The notes beneath the pieces are model-generated. The model worked only from the letters and a program-made list of their open reading frames with translations. It made no database searches and was not told the DNA's origin. Positions 9,812 through 19,557 of a stretch of DNA of 64,000 bases are shown piece by piece (position 1 is the first letter of the stretch; every line of letters starts with the position of its first letter). Both the position numbers and the translations under genes were made by a program. Source of the stretch: Onishia niordana (GTDB taxonomy: Bacteria; Pseudomonadota; Gammaproteobacteria; Pseudomonadales; Halomonadaceae); assembly GCF_004798965.1 (NCBI RefSeq), contig NZ_SDSD01000003.1, positions 124,001 through 188,000 of the forward strand, given 5' to 3'.

Positions 9812-11168
9812 GGGCAACGTCCTTATGATCAGAATAGGGGGGCGGCGCATCGTTTGGGCGGCCAGAGCGGGGCAGGGGGGGATCCCAGATCAGCCGCGGG
9901 TCGAAGGCCATGGCCGCCAGCATGGTCAGCACCACGACCGCGCCAAAGGCCAAAGCCGCTGCGCCTGGCGCAATGGACATCAGGTTGTCGGCGCGAATCA
10001 GGGCTACCAGGATCGCCACCACGAACACATCGACCATCGACCAGCGTCCCACGAACTCGGTAACACGATACAGGCGGGTGCGGGCGACGCCATGCAGATC
10101 ACCGCTGCGAGGCACCTGCAGGCACAGCCAGGCCATCGCGATCAGCTTGCTCACGGGGACCACGACACTGGCAATGAAAATAATGCCGGCAATCGGGTAG
10201 GAGCCATGCTGCCATAGCGTGATGACACCACCGATGATGGTCGAGGGTTCGGTATCACCGAAGGAGGTGGTGATCATGATGGGATAGATATTGGCAGGTA
10301 GGTAGAGCACCGTCGCCGCCAACAGAAGAGCCCAGGTACGCTGAAGACTGTGCGGCAAGCGATCGTGTAGCCGCTCGTTGCAGCGCCGGCACCGGCCACT
10401 GCCGGCGGCGTTCAGGCGATTGATCAGCCCACAAGTAGGACAGCCGGTCAAACCTTGGGGGGAGGCCCTGGCGCCGGTGACAGTGCCTTCGGGGGCAGCG
10501 GGCTCGCCTGCCAGCGAGAACCACATCCAGTCGGCGTCCAGCGATTGGGTGGTCAGCAGCAACAGCAAGGCAAAGCAGCAGAACGCCCAGAAAGCGAGGC
10601 CAAGAGACACCTCGGCCAGGCCGGCCACCTTGATCAGGCTAACGAGGGCGCCAATGATGAAAACGTCCGCCATCATCCAGGGGTGAAGATGGGACAAGGC
10701 CCTCGCAATGCCGCGGCTGGCCGGGAGCAGGGTGCGCCTGAGCAGTCCTGCCTGCAGCCAGATCACACTGAGCAGATAGATCATCGGTAGCACGATCGTC
10801 GTCAAGACGACCCCAGTCGCCACCAGGGGCTGATGCATGCCTATCAGGGTGGTGGCCGTCTCAGTCAGCGCGATGCGGTTGCCAATCCCGCTGATCTGGA
10901 AACTCACGAAGGGTAGGGATATGGCCATGACCAGGGCGAGGAGAGAGGCAATGGCGAGTGCCAGGCTACGCTCTGCTGGCCGGTAATGGCGTGTTGAAAG
11001 TGTGTGCCCGCAACGCGGACAGTCGGCGCTCTGGCCGTGATGAAGAGGGGGCAGGCGAACCAGCCAGTCGCACTCATGACAGGCGCGCAGGCGTCGCCGA
11101 GACCCAGGAGTTTCCGATGAAGCCTCCTGTTCCGGTTGTCGCTTGTCTGGGGTGCGCGTATTGATCAA
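9801..11168 (-). CDS. pqiA: PqiA-type inner membrane protein
   Basis: About 455 residues with two PqiA domains, each of about four helices. Each domain is headed by a zinc-ribbon-like pair of CxxC motifs: CHECDW with CPRCGHTL in the first, CPTCGL with CRRCNERL in the second. The start is uncertain. I chose the TTG at 11168 because AAGAAGGAA lies seven bases before it; the ATG at 11192 has no ribosome site. PqiA is the membrane partner of PqiB and probably hands lipids to or from the MCE tunnel. The operon is divergent from the yrbG-like gene, sharing a 142-bp promoter region. Confidence 0.9.
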   Translation of the reverse strand: MINTRTPDKRQPEQEASSETPGSRRRLRACHECDWLVRLPPLHHGQSADCPRCGHTLSTRHYRPAERSLALAIASLLALVMAISLPFVSFQISGIGNRIALTETATTLIGMHQPLVATGVVLTTIVLPMIYLLSVIWLQAGLLRRTLLPASRGIARALSHLHPWMMADVFIIGALVSLIKVAGLAEVSLGLAFWAFCCFALLLLLTTQSLDADWMWFSLAGEPAAPEGTVTGARASPQGLTGCPTCGLINRLNAAGSGRCRRCNERLHDRLPHSLQRTWALLLAATVLYLPANIYPIMITTSFGDTEPSTIIGGVITLWQHGSYPIAGIIFIASVVVPVSKLIAMAWLCLQVPRSGDLHGVARTRLYRVTEFVGRWSMVDVFVVAILVALIRADNLMSIAPGAAALAFGAVVVLTMLAAMAFDPRLIWDPPLPRSGRPNDAPPPYSDHKDVAHDR

Positions 11169-11310
11169 GGCCAAGTTCCTTCTTTGCCCCATTATGACGG
11201 CTGGGATAAGACATACAATCCTGTTGGTTGACGATGCTACAGTTCGCCACTGGGTTGCGGCGACCATCGCGCGCCCTAATTAACTCAACGCGCAATTGGA
11301 GACACAGTAT

Positions 11311-12297
11311 ATGGGCTTGCCTATCTTGGCGGTCATAGCAGGGTTGGTGCTGCTGGTTTGGAGCGCGGAGCGCTTTGTTGACGGGGCGGCGGCGACCTCT
11401 CGCTATCTGGGGCTCTCGCCTCTGCTGATCGGCATGCTGGTGATCGGCTTTGGCACCTCGGCGCCGGAATTGATGGTATCGGCGCTGGCGGCCTCCCAAG
11501 GCAACCCTGGATTGGCATTAGGTAATGCTTATGGCTCCAATATCACCAACATCGGGCTGATACTCGGCCTGGTGGCACTGGTTGCGCCATTGGCCGTGCA
11601 ATCCGGCGTACTGCGTCGTGAGTTGCCCATTCTCTGTGGTGCGACACTCCTGGCGGCCTGGCAGCTTCGCGATGGCACGATCAACACCCTTGAGGCGTTT
11701 ATTCTTCTCGTGGCGCTGGCGGCTTTCATCGGTGCCAGTATCTGGCAGGGGCGCCAGAGCGAGGCCCGTCAGGACACGCTCGCCAGTGAGACCGACCACA
11801 GTCTCGACAGCCATCCGATGTCATTGAAGGTCAGCGTCATTTGGACGCTGGTGGGATTAGTGTTGCTGGTGGCAAGCTCACGCCTGCTCGTTTGGGGAGC
11901 GGTGGACATCGCCGAGGCGTTCGGGGTCAGCGATCTGATTATCGGCCTGACGGTTGTCGCGATAGGCACCTCGCTGCCTGAACTCGCCTCGTCGCTCAGC
12001 GCATTGCGGCGGGGCGAACACGATCTGGTGCTTGGCAACGTAGTGGGCTCGAACCTCTTCAATACCCTTGGCGTGGTGGGACTTGCCGGTATCATCACAC
12101 CGATTCAGGTCGGCGGTGAGGTCATGGTGCGTGACTGGCCGGTCATGGCGGTGATGACCCTGGCGATGACCGTCTTTGCCATTGGCATCAAGGGCCGAGG
12201 GGGGCGAATCAACCGTCTGGAAGGCGGACTGCTGCTGGCCTTGTTCGTTGGCTATACCGTCTATCTGATACGCCTGGTCATGCTGGGTGGCGCCTGA
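11311..12297 (+). CDS. yrbG: Calcium/sodium antiporter, YrbG family
   Basis: 328 residues from the ATG at 11311, with GGAG nine bases upstream. About ten membrane helices are arranged as two inverted halves. Each half carries the cation/Ca exchanger alpha repeat: GFGTSAPELMVS with GNAYGSNITNIGLILG in the first, and AIGTSLPELASS with GNVVGSNLFNTLGVVG in the second. This is the pattern of the K-independent exchanger family to which E. coli YrbG belongs. Substrate specificity (Ca against Na or H) is inferred from family. It stands alone, 243 bp upstream of the oxidase operon. Confidence 0.92.
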   Translation: MGLPILAVIAGLVLLVWSAERFVDGAAATSRYLGLSPLLIGMLVIGFGTSAPELMVSALAASQGNPGLALGNAYGSNITNIGLILGLVALVAPLAVQSGVLRRELPILCGATLLAAWQLRDGTINTLEAFILLVALAAFIGASIWQGRQSEARQDTLASETDHSLDSHPMSLKVSVIWTLVGLVLLVASSRLLVWGAVDIAEAFGVSDLIIGLTVVAIGTSLPELASSLSALRRGEHDLVLGNVVGSNLFNTLGVVGLAGIITPIQVGGEVMVRDWPVMAVMTLAMTVFAIGIKGRGGRINRLEGGLLLALFVGYTVYLIRLVMLGGA

Positions 12298-12540
12298 GCT
12301 GTATGGTCGTGTAGATAAAAGCCGATGGGTCGTCTCTTTGTCAGTTCTCTTGGTGAAGATGAGCGAGGTGTGCGGCAAAAAACCACATGCTTTGCAGGGA
12401 GAAGTGCGGCATCGCGACACACCTAGCATGACGTTTTAAAGGCAATCTTGTCTTAGCATTGGCGGTGTTATTCGTAACCGCAATGCATGGCAGTGAACAC
12501 ACTAGCGGTATTGCCATTATCCAAGGTCTAGGAGGCTCTT

Positions 12541-13956
12541 ATGGAGCTTGATCCACTCATCTTGTCGCGCATTCAGTTCGCGTTTGTGGTGTGTTTTCAC
12601 GCCATCTTTCCGGTTTTCACGATCGGTCTGGCGTCTTACATCGCGCTATTGAACGGTCTTTTCTTTGCCAACGGCAATCCTGCCTGGGAGCGTTTGGCCT
12701 CCTTCTGGACGAAGGTGTTTGCAGTGGTGTTCGGCATGGGCGTGGTGTCCGGTATCGTGATGTCCTTCCAGTTCGGTACTAACTGGAGCAACTTCTCCCA
12801 GGCTTCGGCCAATTTTTTGGGTCCGGTACTCAGCTATGAGGTGGTAACGGCTTTCTTCCTTGAGGCAGGTTTCCTCGGCGTACTGCTGTTTGGCCGTGGC
12901 AAGGTACCCCAGGGGGTCCACCTGTTTGCGGCGCTGATGGTGGCTGTCGGCACCTTCATTTCTTCATTCTGGATCCTCGCTGCCAACAGCTGGATGCAGA
13001 CCCCGGCAGGCGTTGAGCTGATCGACGGAAGCTTTCATGTCACTTCCTGGTCTGAGGCCCTGTTCAACCCCTCCTTCGGCTATCGCTTTGTGCACATGGG
13101 CATGGCGTCCTTTCTGACCGGTGGGTTTGTGGTAGCAGGCGTTAGCGCCTGGTTCCTGCTGCGCGGTCGCGATGTACCCGCCAATAAGAAGGCGTTGTCG
13201 ATGTGCCTGTGGCTACTGCTGGTACTAGCGCCAGCGCAGGCGGTGGTCGGCGACTTTCATGGTCTCAATACCCTTGAGCATCAGCCGACCAAGGTGGCGG
13301 CCATGGAAGGCAACTGGGAGACACAGTCGCATGCGCCGTTGCTGCTGTTCGCGATTCCCGACAAGGATGCGCAAGAGAACCTGTTCGAGGTCGGCATCCC
13401 TAGCCTCGCCAGCCTGATTCTGACACACCAGGCTGATGGGGTAGTGCCGGGGCTCAAGGACGTTCCGGTAGATGAGCAACCTGTGGTGGCACTGGTATTC
13501 TGGTCGTTCCGGGTGATGGTCGCGCTGGGCCTTGCCATGATCGCCGTGGCCGTGACCGGTCTGGTGCTGCGTCGGGGAGGTCGAGTCTATTCCCACGAGC
13601 GCTATCTCAAGGTTCTGGTCGGCATGTCGGTCACCCCCTTCATCGCTGTACTCGCGGGCTGGATCGTCACCGAGTCCGGGCGCTCGCCTTGGCTTGTGTA
13701 TGGCCTGATGACGCAGGCCGAGGGGTTGACGCCCTCGCTGACCGGCGGCATGGCGCTATTTACACTGGTGGGATATATCGCGGTCTACGCCGTGGTCTTC
13801 TGGGCCGGTATTTACTACCTGCTGCGCGTCATTCGCCAGGGCATGCTGCCCCACGATCAGGAAGTGGTGGTCGATGATATCGAGCGTGCCAAGCGCCCGC
13901 TGTCCGCCACTCACATTCCCTTCGACGATGACGCCGGTCATCCGGTCAGGAGCTAA
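12541..13956 (+). CDS. cioA: Cytochrome bd-type quinol oxidase subunit I, cyanide-insensitive type
   Basis: 471 residues with nine membrane helices. Heme ligands are a His near the N-terminus (FAFVVCFHAIFP), the His in FHVTSWSEALFNPSFGYRFVH and a Met in the later helices. The quinol-site signature is GWIVTESGRSPW, where E. coli CydA has GRQPW. The length and short Q-loop match the CioA type of Pseudomonas (about 488 residues) rather than E. coli CydA (522). The enzyme reduces oxygen to water with electrons from ubiquinol. An AGGAGG site precedes the ATG, and cioB follows after 3 bp. Confidence 0.93.
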   Translation: MELDPLILSRIQFAFVVCFHAIFPVFTIGLASYIALLNGLFFANGNPAWERLASFWTKVFAVVFGMGVVSGIVMSFQFGTNWSNFSQASANFLGPVLSYEVVTAFFLEAGFLGVLLFGRGKVPQGVHLFAALMVAVGTFISSFWILAANSWMQTPAGVELIDGSFHVTSWSEALFNPSFGYRFVHMGMASFLTGGFVVAGVSAWFLLRGRDVPANKKALSMCLWLLLVLAPAQAVVGDFHGLNTLEHQPTKVAAMEGNWETQSHAPLLLFAIPDKDAQENLFEVGIPSLASLILTHQADGVVPGLKDVPVDEQPVVALVFWSFRVMVALGLAMIAVAVTGLVLRRGGRVYSHERYLKVLVGMSVTPFIAVLAGWIVTESGRSPWLVYGLMTQAEGLTPSLTGGMALFTLVGYIAVYAVVFWAGIYYLLRVIRQGMLPHDQEVVVDDIERAKRPLSATHIPFDDDAGHPVRS

Positions 13957-13959
13957 GCC

Positions 13960-14961
13960 ATGCAAACCTTCGACTTGTCATTGATCTGGGCCGCGATCAT
14001 CGGTTTCGGGGTCATCATGTATGTGCTGATGGACGGCTTCGATCTGGGCCTCGGCATTCTCTTTCCCTTCGCCCCGGATGAAGACGCGCGGGACGTGATG
14101 ATGAACTCCGTGGCGCCGATCTGGGACGGCAACGAGACCTGGCTGGTGCTGGGTGGGGCGGGCCTGCTGGGGGCTTTTCCGCTGGTCTATTCGGTGTTTC
14201 TGCCGGCGCTCTATATCGGCGTCTTCCTGATGTTGGCCGGGCTGATCTTCCGTGGCGTGGCCTTCGAGTTCCGCTTCAAGTCCAAGCGCAACCGCCATTG
14301 GTGGAACCGTGCCTTCTGCTGGGGCTCGGCGGTCGCCACCTTCGCTCAGGGCGCGGTGGTCGGTACCTATATCCAGGGCTTCGAGACCGAAGGCTTCGTC
14401 TACGTTGGCGGCGCGCTGGACTGGCTGACCCCGTTCACCGTGCTTACGGGCCTGGGCATGATGGCCGGCTATTCCCTGCTGGGTGCCACCTGGTTGATCT
14501 TGAAGTCGGAAGGTCACGTGCAGGAGTGGGCCTATCGCATCACGCCGAAGCTTCTGGCCGCAGTGCTGGTGGTGTTTGCCATCATCAGCGCCTGGACGCC
14601 TTTCGTCGACGGTGGCGTACGTGAGCGCTGGTTCAGCGAAGTCTCCTTTATCTGGCTGCTGCCTTTGCTGGCGATGGTCTGTGCCTACGGCATCTATCGC
14701 TGGGTGAGTCACCGCCGTGAAGGCATGCCCTTCCTGGCGACGCTCGGCATGTTCATCTTCACCTATCTGGGGCTGGTGGCGAGCAAGTGGCCGGTGATCG
14801 TACCGCCGGATCACACCATCTGGGACGCCGCCTCGGCGCCGGAATCCCAGCTCTTCCTGCTGCTTGGCATGCTGTTCGTGATCCCGATCGTGCTGACCTA
14901 CACCGCCTGGACCTACTGGGTGTTCCGCGGCAAGGTGCGCACCGGTGAAGGCTATCACTGA
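13960..14961 (+). CDS. cioB: Cytochrome bd-type quinol oxidase subunit II
   Basis: 333 residues with eight or nine membrane helices. The family signatures are MYVLMDGFDLGLGILFPF near the N-terminus and WDGNETWLVLGGAGLLGAFP after it. Subunit II stabilises the heme-bearing subunit in the inner membrane. AGGAG lies before the ATG, 3 bp after cioA. No cydX-like small ORF follows: only four bases separate the stop from the ATG taken for cydD, consistent with the CioAB-type enzyme, which is not known to need the E. coli CydX. Confidence 0.93.
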   Translation: MQTFDLSLIWAAIIGFGVIMYVLMDGFDLGLGILFPFAPDEDARDVMMNSVAPIWDGNETWLVLGGAGLLGAFPLVYSVFLPALYIGVFLMLAGLIFRGVAFEFRFKSKRNRHWWNRAFCWGSAVATFAQGAVVGTYIQGFETEGFVYVGGALDWLTPFTVLTGLGMMAGYSLLGATWLILKSEGHVQEWAYRITPKLLAAVLVVFAIISAWTPFVDGGVRERWFSEVSFIWLLPLLAMVCAYGIYRWVSHRREGMPFLATLGMFIFTYLGLVASKWPVIVPPDHTIWDAASAPESQLFLLLGMLFVIPIVLTYTAWTYWVFRGKVRTGEGYH

Positions 14962-14965
14962 CACT

Positions 14966-16651
14966 ATGGCGTCCGGTGATGCGCAGAACCAGGCACCTCT
15001 CACCTCCAAGCGCTGGCTCAAGGATCTTGCCGACGGCGAGCGCCGCCGGCTGACCCTGGCGACCCTGGCCGGCCTTGGGGTAGGGCTCTGCACCATCGTC
15101 CAGATGCTGCTGCTGGCCCTCATCATTGACCGACTGCTGACCGGCGCCCCCGAGGCGCCGGTTGGCGTTTTCTTTTTGGCCCTGGTAGGCGTGTTGGTGC
15201 TTCGCGCCCTGGCGCAATGGTGTCAGGAAACCACTGCCCAGGCGGCAAGCCTGGCGATTCGTTCTCGTGCACGAGCAGTGTTGCTCGACCACTTGGCGGC
15301 GCTGGGCCCGGTGAGGCTGGCGTCTCGCCATTCTGCGGGTCTCGGCAGCCAGTTGGTTGAGCAGGTCGAGGCGCTGGATGGTTATTTCGCCCGTTTCCTT
15401 CCGCAGTTGCGTTTGGCCACGGCACTGCCGTTGGTAATCCTTGCCATTGTGCTGGGGCTCGACTGGCTAGCGGCGGTGTTCCTGCTATTAGCCGCACCGC
15501 TGATTCCGTTGTTCATGGCCCTGGTCGGTATGGGCGCTCAGCGTCTCAATCAGGCGCAGTTTAGCGCCGTGACCCGCCTCTCTGGTCACTTTCTCGATCG
15601 GGTACGCGGGATCACTACGCTTCAGTTGTTCGGCAGAACCGCCAGTGCCGTCGAGGACGTGTTCGCCGCCGCTGATGACTATCGGGCACGTAGCATGAGA
15701 ACGCTGCGTATCGCCTTCCTGTCTTCCGCAGTGCTTGAGTTCTTCGCCTCGGTGGCGATTGCGGTGATCGCCATCTATGTGGGCTTTGGCTTACTGGGCT
15801 ACATCGAGTACGGCCCCTCGCCATCGCTTACGCTTTTCAGTGGTCTGACGATCCTGTTGCTGGCGCCGGAGTTCTTCCAGCCGCTGCGCAGCCTGTCACA
15901 GCATTATCATGATCGTGCCGCTGCTCTCGGCGCCGCCGAGGCGCTGGTGGGGATTCTCAATGAAGCGCCACCCGGGTCGGTCGAGACGCAGCCTGAAGGT
16001 GGCGATTCGGTGGACACCTCGGTGCGGCTGACTGAGGTCTGCGTCGAGCATGTCGGCCGGGGGCAGGTGCTGGGACCTTTGTCGCTCGAGGTATCACGGG
16101 GTGAAGTGGTCGCCCTGGCGGGATCCTCCGGTGCCGGCAAGTCGACCCTGTTGCAGCTGATCGCCGGATTTGTCGCGCCGGATCAAGGCCGCGTCGAGGT
16201 CATGGGAGACGTACGGCCGGCCTGGATGGATCAGCGAGCGCTGGTGATCAAGGGCACGATAGCCGACAACCTGCGTCTCGCCGATACCCATGCAAGCGAT
16301 TACGCCATGCAAAAGGCGCTCAGTCGAGCCGGGTTGGCCGAGCTGTTCGCGCGCTTGCCAAAGGGACTCGAAACGCTAGTGGGCGAGCGCGGGGCTGGAC
16401 TGTCCGGTGGCCAGGCGCAGCGACTGGCGCTGGCGCGAATCTTCTTGAGTGATGCGCCGCTGGTGCTGCTCGATGAACCCACCGCAAGCCTGGATGAAGG
16501 CAGCGAGACCGAAGTAGCCGCGTCGCTTGCACAGCTCGTCGAGGAGGGGCGCACGCTACTGATCGCGACTCACCACCCGGCCCTGATGGCGATAGCTGAT
16601 CGGGTGATCAGAATCGAAGCGGGCCAAGTGGTCGAGGAGGTCAGCGCATGA
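14966..16651 (+). CDS. cydD: ABC exporter subunit CydD (glutathione/cysteine export, bd oxidase assembly)
   Basis: 561 residues from the ATG at 14966; a GTG at 14945 overlapping cioB is the alternative start. Six membrane helices are followed by an ATPase domain with Walker A GSSGAGKST, signature LSGGQAQRLALARI and Walker B LVLLDEPTASLD. CydDC exports thiols or heme-related ligands to the periplasm and is required for cytochrome bd maturation. Its place directly after cioAB, with cydC next, supports the name over a generic exporter. The linker before Walker A is short, as in other CydD proteins. Confidence 0.9.
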   Translation: MASGDAQNQAPLTSKRWLKDLADGERRRLTLATLAGLGVGLCTIVQMLLLALIIDRLLTGAPEAPVGVFFLALVGVLVLRALAQWCQETTAQAASLAIRSRARAVLLDHLAALGPVRLASRHSAGLGSQLVEQVEALDGYFARFLPQLRLATALPLVILAIVLGLDWLAAVFLLLAAPLIPLFMALVGMGAQRLNQAQFSAVTRLSGHFLDRVRGITTLQLFGRTASAVEDVFAAADDYRARSMRTLRIAFLSSAVLEFFASVAIAVIAIYVGFGLLGYIEYGPSPSLTLFSGLTILLLAPEFFQPLRSLSQHYHDRAAALGAAEALVGILNEAPPGSVETQPEGGDSVDTSVRLTEVCVEHVGRGQVLGPLSLEVSRGEVVALAGSSGAGKSTLLQLIAGFVAPDQGRVEVMGDVRPAWMDQRALVIKGTIADNLRLADTHASDYAMQKALSRAGLAELFARLPKGLETLVGERGAGLSGGQAQRLALARIFLSDAPLVLLDEPTASLDEGSETEVAASLAQLVEEGRTLLIATHHPALMAIADRVIRIEAGQVVEEVSA

Positions 16652-16701
16652 GGCGCTCGCAACAGGCTATTGCACGAGGACGTCTACATGGGTAACCCGA
16701 C

Positions 16702-18402
16702 ATGAGCTCCTTGCTAAGTGAACTGCGCCCCTGGCTCAAGCTATTGGCACGGCGGCGGTCACGTATGTTGCTGGGGGCGCTGCTCCTTGCGCTGACGGTA
16801 GGGGCGGCGATCGGTCTGCTGGCGCTTTCCGGTTGGTTTATCACCGCCACCGCCCTGACCGGCGCACTGCTGGCTGCCGGTGTGGCAGCCAGCCTCGATG
16901 TCTACGCCCCTGGCGGGGGCATCCGCTTCTTCGCCGTGCTGCGTACCGTCGCGCGCTATCTGGAGCGGGTCTATAACCATGACAGTGTCCTGCGCCTGCT
17001 CGCCGAGCTGCGCAGTGGCATGTTCGCGGTGCTGGCCCGGCTGGATGCTCGGGCGCTGGGCAGCCGGCGGGCCAGTGAATGGCTCAATCGCCTGACCGCC
17101 GACATCGATACCCTGGACAGCCTGTATCTGCGCTTGCTCGCGCCACCCCTGGTGGCGCTACTGGCGATCGTGCTGGTCAGTGGCCTGCTGGGACTCTTCC
17201 ATTTGCCGGCGGGCCTTTCGGTCGGCGGTGTGCTGCTTGCGCTCTGGGCCTGGTTGGTCATTGGCCAGGCGTGCCTGGGCATGGCGGCCAGTACCCGACG
17301 CGTAGCAAGCCTCGATCACCTGCGCGGACGCATCCTCGAGACGCTGCAGGGCCTCGCCGAGCTCAAGAGCTATGCCACCCTTGCGCATCATCGTGGCCGC
17401 ATCAATGAGGATCAGGCCGCACTCTATGCCGATCAGTGGCAGTTGGGGCGGGTTGCGGCGCTGGGTAATGTCCTGGTCGGCCTGGGGATTAGCCTTACGG
17501 CCGTGCTGGCCCTGTGGCTCGCGGCTGAGGCCTACCGTTCCGGGACGCTGTCCGGCCCCTTGATGGTGATGATGCCGCTCGCCGTCTTGGCCATGGGTGA
17601 GGCGCTGGGCGCATTGCCGGCCTCGTTCACGGCGCTGGGAGCGACCCGTGCGGCAGCGCGACGCCTCAATGCTCTGGGTCACTCGCAAAGCGTGCTCAGC
17701 GAGCCTGAGGAACCGGTCGTGCTGGATAAGCGGGCACCGACGCTGCGGCTTCGCCACGTTACCCTGCAGTACCCCGGGGCCCTGACGCCTGCCCTGGACG
17801 AGCTCGATCTTACCTTGAAAGCCGGCGAGCGCCTGGCGTTGCTGGGTGCCTCTGGCGCCGGCAAGTCCAGCGTGGCCGCGCTCCTGGTGCGTCTGCTCGA
17901 CCCCGATCAGGGGGAAGTCCATCGGGATGGCATCGCACTCACCGGCATTGCGTTGAGTGATCTGCGTAGCCGCACGGCCTATCTCACCCAGCATAGTGAG
18001 ATCTTTGATGACAGCCTGGCCGCCAACCTGCGCTTGGCCGATCCAAACGCCGATGACACGGCACTATGGCGTGTGCTCGAGCTCGTGGAGCTGGCCGAGT
18101 GGGCCGGTGCACTGACCCAGGGGCTAGAGACGCCGGTCGGTGAGGGTGGCCGGCAGCTCTCCGGCGGCCAGGCGCGTCGTCTGGTGCTGGCGCGAGTGCT
18201 GTTGCTGGACGCGCCCATGGTGATTCTCGATGAGCCTTTTTCAGGGCTTGATCGGGCGATGGCCGCACGCATTGCCAGTCGCCTGGATACCTGGCTTGCG
18301 GGTCGCACGGTGCTCTATCTGGTGCATCAGCTTCGCCATGATGGCAGCGATCCCCCGGGTATCGAACGTTCGCTGACCCTGCGTGATGGGTATCTTTCCT
18401 AG
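16702..18402 (+). CDS. cydC: ABC exporter subunit CydC
   Basis: 566 residues. Six membrane helices with SGWFITATALTG in helix one and GGGIRFFAVLRTVARYLERV, both typical of CydC, precede the ATPase: Walker A GASGAGKSS, signature LSGGQARRLVLARV and Walker B MVILDEPFSGLD. It forms the heterodimeric exporter with CydD. The gap to cydD is 50 bp and there is only a weak ribosome site before the ATG at 16702. It closes the four-gene cioAB-cydDC operon. Confidence 0.9.
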   Translation: MSSLLSELRPWLKLLARRRSRMLLGALLLALTVGAAIGLLALSGWFITATALTGALLAAGVAASLDVYAPGGGIRFFAVLRTVARYLERVYNHDSVLRLLAELRSGMFAVLARLDARALGSRRASEWLNRLTADIDTLDSLYLRLLAPPLVALLAIVLVSGLLGLFHLPAGLSVGGVLLALWAWLVIGQACLGMAASTRRVASLDHLRGRILETLQGLAELKSYATLAHHRGRINEDQAALYADQWQLGRVAALGNVLVGLGISLTAVLALWLAAEAYRSGTLSGPLMVMMPLAVLAMGEALGALPASFTALGATRAAARRLNALGHSQSVLSEPEEPVVLDKRAPTLRLRHVTLQYPGALTPALDELDLTLKAGERLALLGASGAGKSSVAALLVRLLDPDQGEVHRDGIALTGIALSDLRSRTAYLTQHSEIFDDSLAANLRLADPNADDTALWRVLELVELAEWAGALTQGLETPVGEGGRQLSGGQARRLVLARVLLLDAPMVILDEPFSGLDRAMAARIASRLDTWLAGRTVLYLVHQLRHDGSDPPGIERSLTLRDGYLS

Positions 18403-18551
18403 CGCATGGCGACGAGGTTATCGTGGGGAATGACGCAACGTGCCCTGTGTCATCTGGCTTGTACAAAGGGTGCTTGCAGCGCTCTCTTGTAAAGCCTTTG
18501 CGCGGACGCCCGACTTGTCTCACGATAGGCAGATATTCATTGGAGAGCGCC

Positions 18552-19550
18552 ATGCAAGACTTCCTGACCCGCCTGCCAAAGGCCGAGCTTCACCTGCATA
18601 TTGAAGGCTCCCTGGAGCCCGAGCTGATGTTTGCCCTGGCCCAGCGCAATGGGGTGGCGTTGCCCTATGCCTCGGTCGATGAGGTGCGGGCCGCCTACGA
18701 GTTCGATGATCTGCCCTCATTTCTGACCCTCTATTACCAGGGGATGGCGGTACTGCGCGCTGCCGAAGACTTCTTCGACCTGGCCATGGACTATTTTCGC
18801 CGTGCCCACGGCGAAGGTGTGGTGCATGTCGAGCTCTCCTTCGACCCTCAGGCACACCTGAGTCGTGGCATCGGGCTCGATGTTCAAGTGGAAGGCCTGA
18901 CCCGTGCCATGCGCCAGGCCGAGCGCGAGCTGGACCTGTCCACGGCGCTGATCATGAGCTTCCTGCGCGACCGCTCCGCCGAGGAAGCCATGGAGGTCCT
19001 CGAGCTGGCCGCACCCTACTGGGAGCTGATCGACGCGGTGGGGCTCGACAGCGCCGAAATCGGCCATCCGCCATCCAAGTTCGCCGCGGTGTTTGAGCGC
19101 GCCAAGGCGCTGGGGCTGCCGCGGATCGCTCACGCGGGCGAGGAGGGCCCGGCCAGCTACATTTGCGAGGCACTCGAGGTGCTCGACGTCTGCCGTATCG
19201 ATCATGGCGTGCGTTGTCTCGAGGACCCGGTGCTGGTGGCGAAGCTAGCCGAGCGTCGAATACCGCTGACCGTGTGTCCGCTTTCCAATGTACGTCTCAA
19301 GGTTGTCGAGACGCTGGATGAGCATCCGTTACCAGCACTTCTAGAGGCGGGACTGACACTGACGCTGAACTCGGATGATCCGGCCTACTTCGGCGGCGGT
19401 ATGCTCGACAACTTTCTTGCCTGTCAGCGTGCGTTTGGCTGGTCGCAGCAAACCTTCGTGGAGCTTTCCCGCAACGCTATTGCGGCCGCCTTCATGAGCG
19501 AGGAGCGTCGCGATAGGCTCTTGACGCGCCTGGCCGCCGAAACGAGCTGA
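18552..19550 (+). CDS. Adenine deaminase (adenosine-deaminase superfamily, type 2)
   Basis: 332 residues from the ATG at 18552, with TTGGAGAG before it. Zinc-site motifs of the adenosine deaminase fold are present: HLHIEGSLEPE, HAGEEGP, IDHGVRCLED, CPLSNVRL and NSDDPAYFGG. The pairs HAGEEGP (not HAGE with a long insert) and GLDSAEIGHPPSKF resemble bacterial adenine aminohydrolases such as Pseudomonas PA0148, which convert adenine to hypoxanthine, rather than true adenosine deaminases. The setting upstream of guanine deaminase and xanthine dehydrogenase fits: adenine and guanine both lead to xanthine. Many pipelines would still label it add. Confidence 0.82.
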   Translation: MQDFLTRLPKAELHLHIEGSLEPELMFALAQRNGVALPYASVDEVRAAYEFDDLPSFLTLYYQGMAVLRAAEDFFDLAMDYFRRAHGEGVVHVELSFDPQAHLSRGIGLDVQVEGLTRAMRQAERELDLSTALIMSFLRDRSAEEAMEVLELAAPYWELIDAVGLDSAEIGHPPSKFAAVFERAKALGLPRIAHAGEEGPASYICEALEVLDVCRIDHGVRCLEDPVLVAKLAERRIPLTVCPLSNVRLKVVETLDEHPLPALLEAGLTLTLNSDDPAYFGGGMLDNFLACQRAFGWSQQTFVELSRNAIAAAFMSEERRDRLLTRLAAETS

Positions 19551-19557
19551 AGCTGCC

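Noticed and set aside
13978-15126. 382-codon minus-strand open frame opposite cioB
   Set aside because: Extremely rich in His, Gln, Asp and Arg, the usual product of reading the complement of membrane-protein codons; no start signal.
18552-19550. Naming the deaminase add (adenosine deaminase)
   Set aside because: HAGEEGP and GLDSAEIGHPPSKF fit the adenine deaminase subgroup, and the neighbours handle free purine bases.
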